Shown here: positions 27,046 to 36,940 of the stretch, in pieces | How positions within the stretch are numbered: position 1 is the stretch's first letter | Layout: every line of letters begins with the position of its first letter | NCBI GenBank assembly: GCA_907164885.2 | Contig: OU015493.1 | Coordinates: 125,973,570-126,037,569 of the forward strand | Length of the DNA stretch: 64,000 nucleotides | Origin: Dolomedes plantarius | Lineage: Eukaryota; Arthropoda; Arachnida; Araneae; Dolomedidae | Direction of reading: 5' to 3' | Notes under the pieces: generated by a model | What the model was told of the DNA's origin: nothing | Database searches by the model: none | What the model saw: only the letters and a program-made list of their open reading frames with translations | Made by a program: the position numbers and the translations under genes

Positions 27046-27125
27046 TCTCTCGAAAATCGGACCCGGACCTTCTGCTAACCGGTCAAGTGTGTTGACTATT
27101 GCACTAAGATAACATTTCATGATCT
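27046..27125 (-). repeat. tRNA-derived SINE-like segment (minus strand)
   Basis: On the minus strand TTAGTGCAATAGTCAACAC resembles an A-box region, and AAGGTCCGGGTCCGATTTTC a B-box region. The order and spacing fit a tRNA-derived SINE head; the anticodon arm does not fold as a real tRNA. Confidence 0.45.
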
Positions 27126-29772
27126 TCCCACAGAGCCTCGATTCAATTTTTTTCTGAAGTAGCTGGGCTATCGCCCTCTACTACTTTTGTAATATGACCC
27201 TAAAGGTTTGCCTTACACCTTGTGAAAACGAGCTTGTTAGTAAGAGGAGATGGGGAAAGTCGTAGTCGATCCTCGAATTTCCCCGAATAGAGAATTTAAC
27301 AGAAAGTTTTAACTTATAAAATTTATAAGGATATCAAAGCAATAAATTTTTAATATTTTTAAGTGTGAATATTGATTTTTCGCTTTATTTATTTATTTTT
27401 TGGGTAACCGCACGGTATTTGTAGAGAAAGAAAAAGTTCACTTTATTATATGAAGAATGAAAAATTCAGAAGCAAATAATTTTATTCAGAAGTTTGAATT
27501 AAAATAGCGGGAAGATAACCTAAATTTTGATTTTCGTCGTGTATTATATGTCGTAGGGGCGAATTCTTTTAGTATGCAGCTTAATCTATTCCTGCGGATG
27601 ACATGTCAGTGAAGTGAATTTTGGGAAAACACATCTTTTGAAAGGTTTTTGATTCTGGATAAATTTTCTTGCTGTGAAGAGGATGATTGGTTTTGGAGTA
27701 CTACCGCTTTCTATTCCTTCGCAAAGGCTATATGTTAACTATCTGTTCTGTATTACTGCTTGAACTTCCCTACCTTTTCCTAACATCAGGACATGCATTT
27801 TAGTGCTGAAATTTCGAATTTGGTGTTTTGAAATGGCCTATTTTTTTTTGTATTTAAGGAACACCTATTCGCCCTAAGATTTTCCCCTCTTTCGGCGTAT
27901 TTAGTTTTCTCGCCATTTTCTATTGGTAAACTGCGGTGGCGATATGAGGCAAATTGTAGAAGAATATCAGATGTGCAAAAAGTACGAGGTTTAAAAATAA
28001 ATAAATAAATCAAAAATAAAAAAAATTCATGAAATCTCGGAAGTTGTACAACATCTATTTTGACACATTGGCAAACGTATTGTTGGATTATCTTTTATAG
28101 TGATATACGATAGCACCTGGCTCTGAATAGCTTAATAGCACTGCTAGTAAGGTGATGAGCGTAGACTTTAGTGAAAAAACGTAATCAATTTTAGGGTTTC
28201 TACAAGTCTATGGAGCCTTGGTAATATCGGGGAATTCTATAATATATGTCTAAATAGTAAATTTAAAAAATTTCAATCGGTAATTTAAAAACGCTCAGTT
28301 TAGTATGATCCTACAAGTTGTGTACGTGACGACGTTGTTGCCTGAATTTTTGAAATATATTTTCAGCCATTAGCCATCGTATATGTTATTCGTAATTGTA
28401 TCAGATTTCTATTGTTTTATAAGTACTGTGATTTGCCATAGTCTTACTGTGGATGGGCAAACTGTGGGAAAAGAAATCCTTAAAAGCGTTCTCAATAATT
28501 AGTCAAAATTTTTAACATCTAAAAATTTGTTTGCATCTTGCAAAAAATGTTTAGTTCGTTTAATTTACAGAAATTTAAAAGACAGTTTAAAAATATATTT
28601 ACGATATATTCCACCAAAATTCTTACTTTAAACAAAAAAAGCCAGGAAATTTTGGCATGAAAATAGGGAAATTAATTTTTAATATTTGCTAGAATAATGT
28701 TACATGCCATATAGTTTCTTGCTTTCTATTCAACTTAAAAAGTGATGAATTTTATGGTACAATTTTTTTTTCCTTTGGGGTTTCTCCTTTCGTGTTTCTT
28801 CGGTTAAAAATCGTTAATTTACAGGCGAATATGTATGTTAACTACATTGTGGGGAATTAATATTAAAAACAATTAAGAGGTAAGCCTGCGGATAAAAGGG
28901 ATTGAGAAGGTTTAGAAAAAAAAAATTAACCGTGAACGCTGGTGGTGCAGATTTCAATGAATGAATAATCAAAGAAATATATTTTGAACTCGAGAAAGTT
29001 CGTCGTTGTTTTACATTGTTCGTGGGGAAAAAACACGAAGTGCTCCTCAATTTAATTTTGTTTTTGCCACCTGTTTCCGCTACCTTTGTGTTGTGTAATA
29101 CCTCTGGCAAAAAGCACCGTGTCATGGCTTATCTGACTTGGAAAGAGCAATGCATTGTTTTAGGGAGAGGCGGTACGGGTATGACGATTGAAAGGAGATA
29201 CTAAAAATAGAACTTGTGTATCCAAACATTGAACGCTAAGTCGAATGTCAAGAATTGAACGCTTTGGAATACATGAACAGGAGAGTTAATGAACAAAAAT
29301 TAAAAAACCTTATTTTCTGAATTATTGGATAGAAAAAAAAAATACTGCAAGATGAACGATAAAGCAGATGTAATTAATGACTGTAGTACTATAATTATAG
29401 TTACCTAAAAGTTTCTTGCTAAACATTAAAATAAATAAATGAGCCGATGTTGAAAGTGCGAGAGTTTGCATGCCTGCGATGGTATAATATATTATTAATT
29501 TATTTAAAATGTTGGTTATTTTCAGTTCGAGAACTTAATTATGATAATCTTAATTTGTGTTTAGTATATATATATTTTTTTTACCTTTTTGTACTTTATG
29601 TAATCATTCACATATTAATGTGGAAAACATCAATTTTTTTAAGTCAAATCATTGAATTCAGATATCATAATAGAGTATAGCTCTTGAAGGATATCATTAG
29701 CTATTGGTCCGTGTATGAGACTGGATGAATTATAAACCATTGCATACCACACAATTCTAAACTGTTTGAAGG
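27126..29772. other. AT-rich non-coding stretch
   Basis: No supported features. Short open frames on both strands (for example near 27.8-28.0 and 28.8-29.2 kb) show no recognisable domain and no splice signals. Confidence 0.5.
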
Positions 29773-29885
29773 GGACTCATCAGTGGTGCACCCAAAGAAA
29801 TAGAAATTGCATTATGAATATTCAATTTAATGAATAAGTATTTTTATCCGTTCACCCCCCCCCCCCCTTCCCCCCCCAAGATTAA

Positions 29886-32145
29886 CCTTTTACATGCCTC
29901 ACTATGATCCAGGAATAACAGACACAACTAATTCATCAAATTCACATTAAAAATCACCCACAAAGACTATAAAACAAAAAATTTGCCTGATTTCCCGGAT
30001 GTTCCATTTTTGGAACATTGGCATGTAACGCTATCTTTTCTCCTTTTTTTCGCTTCATGAAAACAAAGCGTTGTATGATGAATCTTTTAAAATTTCATGC
30101 TGTAATAATGGTTTACTGAACAATTTGGTGTGAAATTACTAAAATTTAAGCAAAATTCATTAAAGAAATTTACAAAATTTTTAATTAGCGCAATATTTTA
30201 TAAGAAATGCAATGCAAAAAGTATAAAGAAACGATAAAAACAATTTTACACTTAAACAAACTTGACTAATAATATACATAATAGGAATAAATGCGATTTT
30301 AAAATGTAAAATACCTTACCAATAAAAAATAAAATATTTTATCCTTTAGAAGGTGCGTGGGATTTTAACCAGTAGCACAAAAAATATAAAACATTCTAAA
30401 AAACTATTTTTTTTTGTAATCCTTTTTAGTAGTTTCACAGTGTCCATGATATTGTGGGAAGCAGTGTACATGGAGCCTTTTCTTGCATTCAAAACACATG
30501 TTTGTAGTGTTTTTTGGCACACGACACAACGCCCTTGTGATGATGTAACTATATAATGTACATCTGATTTTCTTGCAGACGTCGACTGATGGGCACGGGG
30601 AGCGAAATCTAAATAACGTGAATTTTAGATTTCGCTCGAAGCAAATTCAAAGTAATTTCTCTTCTAAAATTCAGATGAGTCATTTCTAATGTGGTGTTTT
30701 TTGTGTAAATCAGTGTGTAAGATCCACCGAGCAGCCACAACCATATTCAATGCATTCATAAATAAGTTCTAGTACCATAATTTGCTGCGTAATTTTGGTC
30801 GATAACTTCCAAGCAGTCGGCCCAACAGGTGTATTCCATCCATTACTTCATTATATAATTTTATAGTGTAAGGCTGGGGAACATAAACTTTATTTTGTTT
30901 GAGCTCGGACATACCTTTTTGCTCCTCCTAATGGTTCGTGAGTGATAAAATTTGATGCAGTAGTTACAACAGAACTATCGTTCCAATGGCACATATAAAC
31001 TTCTCCATCGCATCGGTAATGAAATTCTCCTCGTTGAAATTTCGATATTTCTTTTGCTGTTTTAAGAGCACATTGTCCCGTTCTAGAATATGCCGATTGC
31101 TTTAAAGCCTTTGTTAGAAAAATCTGTCAGCAGACTGTGCGATGTAAAATAGTTATCGAAAAATATTTTGTGTTTCTCTAGATTGTCAATAAAATCCAAG
31201 TGGCAAATTTTCCTTTTTCGAACTTTTTCCACCGTAGATAGACATAGCATAAGGATAACCATTTGCTGAGCAGAGCATCCAAACTTTGAAACCAAAGCGA
31301 ATTGGTTTTCCACGTATGAACATCTTAGCCGAATGATGTCCATAATACGGAACTATGGATTCATCGATACTCATATTTTCATGAAAAAATCCAAATTGAC
31401 GAAATCTTTTTCCAATCTCTTCATAAAAGGGAAAGATTTTTCCTAATTTATCACCTGGTTCCAATTTACTATTATCAACAATATGGAAATACTTTTTTAA
31501 CATCCGAAATTTATTTCTGGGCATTGTATTGCTAACAATTGTGATATGCAAATCTTCCTGAGAGCTCCAATATGTATTTTCATCAGGTACTGAGAGGTAA
31601 CCACTAAATAACAGCAATCAAAGAAACTGCCGAATGTCATTTGCGTCGACGTCCAAACAGTCTCCTTTTTGTAGGGCATACAGCTTTGTAAGTTCGGCTA
31701 AATTTTCTTAGTAATCAGACGGTAGAATCAGACGTGTGATATCACTGATTTTGTATATCGTTACATGCCAATGTTCCTTTTTTGGAACATTACATTTTTA
31801 CGCAATCTTGAGGAACTATTTCTTGTTATTATTTTAATTTCTTTTATTAAGTGATTAAACTTGTCCTTTGCAAGTACGATGGAGAAATTTTTGGGTGGAT
31901 TTGATTTTTTAGGGATTTTATAGAATTTTTTTTCTTACGTACTGTAAAAATTGTAAAAAAATCTGATTTTTAGAAAATTTTCTACGCTTAAATATTCATA
32001 TTAGAAAAATTAATTTTGTGTAAGAAAAATCAATCATACCTTCTATAATAAACGGTAATTTTTTCAAACTGACAGATATCACAGTTTATTTTAAAAAAAA
32101 TATTAAACATGATGTTCCGCAAAAGGAACATTGGCATGTAAAAGG
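29886..32145 (-). mobile_element. piggyBac-like transposon (2.26 kb), TTAA-flanked
   Basis: Perfect 13-bp terminal inverted repeats CCTTTTACATGCC (29886-29898 and the complement at 32133-32145) lie inside TTAA on both sides (29882-29885 and 32146-32149). The transposase gene is on the minus strand and nearly complete but mutated. A subterminal palindromic motif, TGTTCC(N)GGAACATTGGCATG, occurs three times (about 30000-30024, 31764-31790 in reverse, 32113-32138). The element is complete in length, so it inserted as a full copy and decayed in place. Confidence 0.95.
30404..31757 (-). pseudogene. piggyBac transposase, nearly full length but dead
   Basis: The enzyme family performs precise TTAA cut-and-paste. 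Minus-strand reading gives an N-terminal piece (DITRLILPSDY, stop, LAELTKLYALQKGDCLDVD), then a TGA before LLLFSGYLSVPDENTYWSSQ. The intact 143-codon frame at 31617-31186 covers the start of the catalytic core, with the first Asp in MSIDESIVPYYG. After a frameshift the second Asp is in FFDNYFTSHSLL. The region expected to hold the third Asp (GGVDLLD in relatives) reads DGIHLLG, so both acidic residues are gone. The C-terminal cysteine-rich zinc-binding domain is recognisable across one more frameshift (RCVVC, then MCFECKKRLHVHCFPQYHGH) and ends at 30404. Stops, frameshifts and the lost catalytic residue make it inactive. Confidence 0.92.
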
Positions 32146-32175
32146 TTAAATCCTGGGTGCGCCACTGGGAGTCAT

Positions 32176-33635
32176 AATTCTCCTTTTCCGGTAGACAGAA
32201 CATTGTGAAATTGTTGACTCTGCTATATGTCTTTATTTTATACATAGTGAAGCGATTTCTACGTATTAAAGTATAGTTTTCTTATTATATCACACTTTTG
32301 AATAAACAAACCACTAAGAGTTTTCGTTGAAGTTTAAAATTTCTAACTCAACCTGATTTTATTTATGCTCAAAACAAAGTTTAAGGCATTTTTAATTTGT
32401 ATTTTTGAATTCATAGTTCTTTAAAGGATATAATTCTCAGTTTAAAAAATTTAAAAACAATTTTATTAACCAACATTTCAAGAATCTTTTATTTCGTTTC
32501 TACTAATTATTTTCAATATTGAAATTCATTGAACGTTCTTAAAAGGTCTAAGGCCGTAAGAAATATTCTTTATGTGAGTCAAATGAATAAATATTACGAA
32601 TAAAATTAATTCCTTTCCTTCCTGAATTTCTAAAGACATTGAATAAATGACATTATGTATTCTGCAAAAATCGATACTTTTAGCCATCTTTATTTTCTAG
32701 TTTAAAAGTTTTCGAGTCTAAAGTTTTCAATTATGTGTAAATTTTACGATTAAAATGTCATACACCTGTGCATTTATTTTATGATATTAAGTTTGAAATA
32801 TTTACTCACCGTTTACATTTTTAATTTTACTGATTTTACTTTTACATCAGTATCAATTTTAAGAAATTGACTTTCCGCCCTACCTTTTTGGAAAAAGCTT
32901 TTTTACGTCAGCTTATTTTAACCACTTTTAAAAATTTCCAGAAATCCATAACGTTCGTATCTTTCGTTCAAGCCAAAAACTTTTTTCCACGTTTTCATAA
33001 ATATGTGTATGTATCATACAAAAATATTAATTTTAGCTTTGGAAATTCTGTCATTCGGCTTTTGAGACAAAATATTACGTCGGAATCCTCAACTTTTGAT
33101 ACATCTTGTACTCTTCCTGTCCAATTTTCACTAGGTTAAAATTATTTCAATTTATTTTCTTTTGTCAAATCTTAGTATTCCTAACATTTTAATGCATAAA
33201 ATTTTCGGTTATTTAAAAGAATGATTTTTGCTACTTGTACGATATTGCAAATTTGTACGGCATGTTTTAAAAACGATTTATTTTCTATATTGAAATTTTC
33301 ATTGTCACACCAATGATGTGAATAGGAAATTGTAAAAATGTTTATTAAGTTATTAAAAAATTCAGTTCATTTTTATTTGAAATTCTAAAATTTCATTGTT
33401 TAAAATAAAATTATGGAAATTGTAGAACGTTTTTACTGCCCTGCTTGTACGGTCCCATAGAAATTAATTACGATTCCGAGCACTGGATGCAGGTGGTGAA
33501 AAAACTGATGCTAGTGAAGAGATCGTTAATCTCCCAATCAATTTCGATCTCGCTTCTTTAAGCGTCCAACTGCTGCACTAAATGAGCAATTATGTGTTAT
33601 TTCAATCGTAATTTTCCATTAACCACATGCCCATC
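32176..33635. other. AT-rich non-coding stretch
   Basis: No gene, repeat border or RNA was recognised. A 90-codon open frame at 32867-33139 has unremarkable composition and no splice support. Confidence 0.5.
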
Positions 33636-33639
33636 CTTC

Positions 33640-33935
33640 CTCACTGTTTCTTCTCCCGCTGCTCTCTCTTCTTATGACCTTCGTTGATTTTGGCGCAGCT
33701 ACCGCCGTCGATATCCTGCCAAGTCTAGCAACCTATGCGTTCCTCTCCACGCGCGATCACCATGTATAGGTGCGCATGTGTGACCTTGAACTTGAAACAC
33801 TGCAGTGAGAGAAGCGCAGGCGCAGTGCGACACGCGGATTCTCTCCGTTGGAAAACTGCGTAGGTGATTTCTAGGGCTTAGCTCTTTTGCTGTTTTTCTG
33901 TGCAGTCGTTTGCGTTAAAAGTTAGGGCAGTAAAT
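33640..33935. promoter_or_regulatory. GC/CpG-rich island; possible promoter or 5' exon
   Basis: This 300-bp patch stands out from AT-rich surroundings by many CpG dinucleotides and a cluster of GC-rich motifs, including GAAGCGCAGGCGCAGTGCG, close to the NRF1 site consensus found at TATA-less promoters. Possible splice donors occur downstream (for example GCGTAGGTGATT near 33860). No long reading frame starts here. It may be a transcription start region of a neighbouring gene or an unrecognised repeat; the sequence alone cannot decide. Confidence 0.3.
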
Positions 33936-34210
33936 AGTTTAGGTTGTTCCAGGAAAAGTATAGATGTAAAAGAGTTTTCAAAAATTGGTACTGGACGGGA
34001 TTAGATGGATTTTCTTTTTCGTAGAACAAGACTTTCAAGCATCTCTTTTAATCGCACGTACAAAATACTTGAACGAAAAATTTTAGCACTCGTTTATGCC
34101 ACTTGCATCCAGTAACGGTAGAATTTCGATACAAAAGTGGCTTTTTTAAGTATATGTTTCTCAGTGCTCTTGTGAAATTTACTTCCCGTTTCACTCGATT
34201 TAAATTTTTT

Positions 34211-34382
34211 CTTTTATCACGAGGATTGTTTATATGGGCGTTGTTCTTAGTTTGAATTTTTAAATTTCATTTAAAATATGGAATTTTTTAACATCTGGTA
34301 CGGTATTTTATCACAAGGAATGTCTTTTTATGGGCGTTGTTCTTAGTCTGAATTTTTAAATGTAAAGTATGGAATTTTTCGA
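34211..34382. repeat. Imperfect tandem duplication, about 95-bp unit
   Basis: The block from TTTATCACGAGGATTG to ATATGGAATTTTT is repeated from TTTTATCACAAGGAATG to GTATGGAATTTTT, sharing ATGGGCGTTGTTCTTAGT. It is a local two-copy duplication without coding content. Confidence 0.85.
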
Positions 34383-34865
34383 CTTAGCGTTAAACCATAA
34401 AAGGCATTTTTTAATTCTTGGGAGAAAATGAATTATTTATTAAGTTTTTTATTCTTATGATGTAGAATTTTTTAAAGGGAAGTTATGGATCGTTTTTTGA
34501 TTTTCATATTTATTTTTAAACTTATATTTTCTTGTAAATTTAAAGACATTAAAAGAATACTTTTAGTTGTAAAGTTTAAAAGATAAAATTATAGTTAATC
34601 GAATGAAATTAAATTTTTCATTTATGTAGTGATACTTTTTTGCGGCGGTTGATCATATTTTAACATCTAGAAAATATTCTTAGTGCATTTTTCCTAAGCA
34701 TTAAATACAATTTTTGGTAATACTCGTATATTCCAGTACGTATAATTGTATAAAATTTTATGAATGCTCTATAAAAATGAAATATAGATTTGATTCCGAT
34801 GTGATTAGTTTCGGAAAACCGGCAATAATGCAATTGAAGAATGAAATAAATTTCTTCTGTAAGAT
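34383..34865. other. AT-rich non-coding stretch
   Basis: Nothing recognised. Confidence 0.5.
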
Positions 34866-35016
34866 AGCTGAGTTATAGTGATATGAGCTATTACTCCCCC
34901 CCCCCCCCCCCTGTCCTGTTTACAGGTGCAGGAAAGTCGATGCAACCAAAAGGGGCGATTAAAGTATTGATTGTCATCAGCCCCCTCCCTTGATATGGTT
35001 TTTGGTTTCGCCACTG
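34866..35016. mobile_element. Probable hAT-type MITE, degenerate left end
   Basis: The right end reverse-complements to CAGTGGCGAAACCAAAAACC followed by a G-rich stretch, as in the other hAT MITEs here. The left end (AGTGATATGAGCTATTACTCCCC) is degraded, and no clear 8-bp duplication is visible. Confidence 0.5.
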
Positions 35017-35024
35017 TGTTTAGT

Positions 35025-36207
35025 TATAGCGTGCAATTCTTGGCAAACTAAGCCAGTCAGTCTCTCAACCTGTCTGTTCGCACTAGAGGTAACATTCAAT
35101 AATCTGCAAGATAAATTATACGGAGTTTCCTGATTCATTAGTGGAGCATGCTTTGAAATTCTTCATTTCCGCTCTTAAAATGTGTGGCCACGAAAAAGTA
35201 TTCCTGCGTTTTCGTAACAATGCCATCCGTTTTCTTATTTTGGACTTGTTGAATCAAAGTTTTAAAACTCTTGAAGATAGGATTATAAGTGTGTTTCTAT
35301 AACGTGGTGAATATGCTGTACCTGCGCAAAAGGATGGCTCGGTTTGGATGGATTAATCTATCCATTGATTGATTGATTCATTCATCCATCCATCCATCCA
35401 CCCACCCACCCATCTATCAATTGATTGATTCATCCATACACGTAATAAAGGAAATTTGTTTCGATTTTAAACGGTTATTCCAGACAATATTAACTCGGAA
35501 TGATAATAAATTAGAAAAAAAAATGAAAGAAAACTACGAGTTTAAAAAATTAAACTATTTTTGTTATGTAATTGACATACATTATTGAAGAGAACTTTAA
35601 AATGTATGGCCTTATTTCTGTAAATCAGCGTATATTTATTTTATATCTAGCATAATTCTGCGTATGCCTCGATCGCGTTTCCTCCCTGTTTTGTCAGTTG
35701 TTTACTCCGCCATAATGTTCAGATCGAGTTGAGTCTGAAAGGAAGATACATTTACAGGTGAAATGCTGCTATGGGATTTATGATTTGGTTTATATTGTTG
35801 AGGTGGTGATGATATATAATTCAATCATAGAATGTAATTAACATATTACAGCTAGTATTTATAAGGTATGGTTAGTAAACAAGGAATGTTATTTTTAAAG
35901 TTAATGCTGAGGCGAAGCATATTATATAAAGGCATTTAATAAGAAAAACACACAACGGCGATCATAATACAAGCGAATCGTTCCAATAACAACCAACTAC
36001 TACTGTTGCCACTCATCTTGTAGTAATGTTACAATAAAGATAACAAACAACTTTTTTTAAGTAATGCGATATGATATAAAAATAGACCTTACATATTGCC
36101 AAAACCTGTCGACGAATTTATAATCTTACAATCCGTCAATTTCAACTGAAGCAATTATCAGTAGCCAATGTATTGTGTATCTCGTATTTGATTACCAAAT
36201 AAATAAA
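35025..36207. other. Non-coding stretch with a (CATC)n microsatellite
   Basis: A tetranucleotide CATC/CACC microsatellite flanked by ATTGATTG runs occupies about 35366-35440. No other feature was recognised. Confidence 0.55.
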
Positions 36208-36209
36208 TA

Positions 36210-36289
36210 TCGGGTCATCCCATAAATGATGCAGTATTATGACGTATTAGATATTACCTAAATACCGCATTATTTATGGGATGACCCAA
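36210..36289. mobile_element. Very short mariner-type MITE (80 bp), TA-flanked
   Basis: The ends (TCGGGTCATCCCATAAATGA and the complement of the right end, TTGGGTCATCCCATAAATAA) form inverted repeats covering most of the element. TA lies outside both ends (36208-36209 and 36290-36291). The terminal motif GGGTCATCCCATAA is of mariner type. It is almost a pure hairpin and has no coding potential. Confidence 0.85.
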
Positions 36290-36291
36290 TA

Positions 36292-36634
36292 AATAAATAC
36301 AAATAAATTAAAGAACAGTTTACGTTGGTTAATTTTGATGCAACTTTAAATATACATTTTATAAATGCTTCTAACTTTTGACTGTTATCTACCTTGGTTC
36401 TGTTTGCATTTATTAAGGGGACTTAGTTGTATTTTTACCATTCCTGCCTGGTATGATCACTATTTAATATAATGAAAATGGGTAGTTAGTTTATGTACCC
36501 TTAAAAGTATTTATTTTAAAGGAATATTGTCCTGGTCGATTTGGGGATAAAATTTTAAATTATCATTATCGCTTTTTTTGTCATAATCTTTCATTATAAT
36601 TATTTTTTAAGTGCTGCAGCACTTAACATGGAAA
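36292..36634. other. AT-rich non-coding stretch
   Basis: Nothing recognised. Confidence 0.5.
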
Positions 36635-36734
36635 CATTCGGCTTCATACACCTCGAATTTCATACATTGATTATGGAAGCACCTAGTAGGTGAACAACGT
36701 TGCTTCTTATGACGGGACAATGCAGGAATATTCA

Positions 36735-36812
36735 TGCCTTTGTCGGGATTTGAGCCCTAGTCCAAGCGGTGGTAGCTTTCTACGCTAACCGCCATGCAAT
36801 TCGGGCGACGAT
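36735..36812 (-). repeat. tRNA-derived SINE-like segment (minus strand)
   Basis: On the minus strand ATGGCGGTTAGCGTAG matches a pol III A box and AGGGCTCAAATCCCGAC a B box at suitable spacing, like the head of a tRNA-derived SINE. No acceptor stem pairs, so it is not a functional tRNA. Confidence 0.5.
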
Positions 36813-36813
36813 T

Positions 36814-36940
36814 TGCTGTTGTTGTTTTTAAACAACAACAGCAAATTGTTTGTTTCGTTGGGTCGGAATCGTTTCTAGGGTTCGTTGGGTAGGAATCGTT
36901 TTTGTTTCGTCAACAGTTTGTTGTTTCGTTGGGTGTTTTT
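36814..36940. repeat. Short palindrome and GTTGGGT(C/A)GGAATCG tandem repeats
   Basis: A near-perfect palindrome (TTTGCTGTTGTTG ... CAACAACAGCAAA, about 36815-36847) is followed by two copies of TTCGTTGGGT(C/A)GGAATCGTTT and a third partial one. It is a local low-complexity cluster. Confidence 0.75.

Larger units (their letters stand above)
29781..32167. mobile_element. hAT MITE split by a piggyBac insertion
   Basis: The outer ends read CAGTGGTGCACCC on the left and, reverse-complemented, CAGTGGCGCACCCAGGATT on the right. The flanking 8-bp direct repeats are GGACTCAT (29773-29780) and GGAGTCAT (32168-32175), seven of eight identical. Outside the piggyBac insertion the sequence is another copy of the family at 48752-48903 and 53840-53999 (shared AAAGAAATAGAAATTGCATT and TCCGTTCACCC on one strand). 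It is a clear record of a hAT MITE followed by a piggyBac insertion. Confidence 0.88.
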
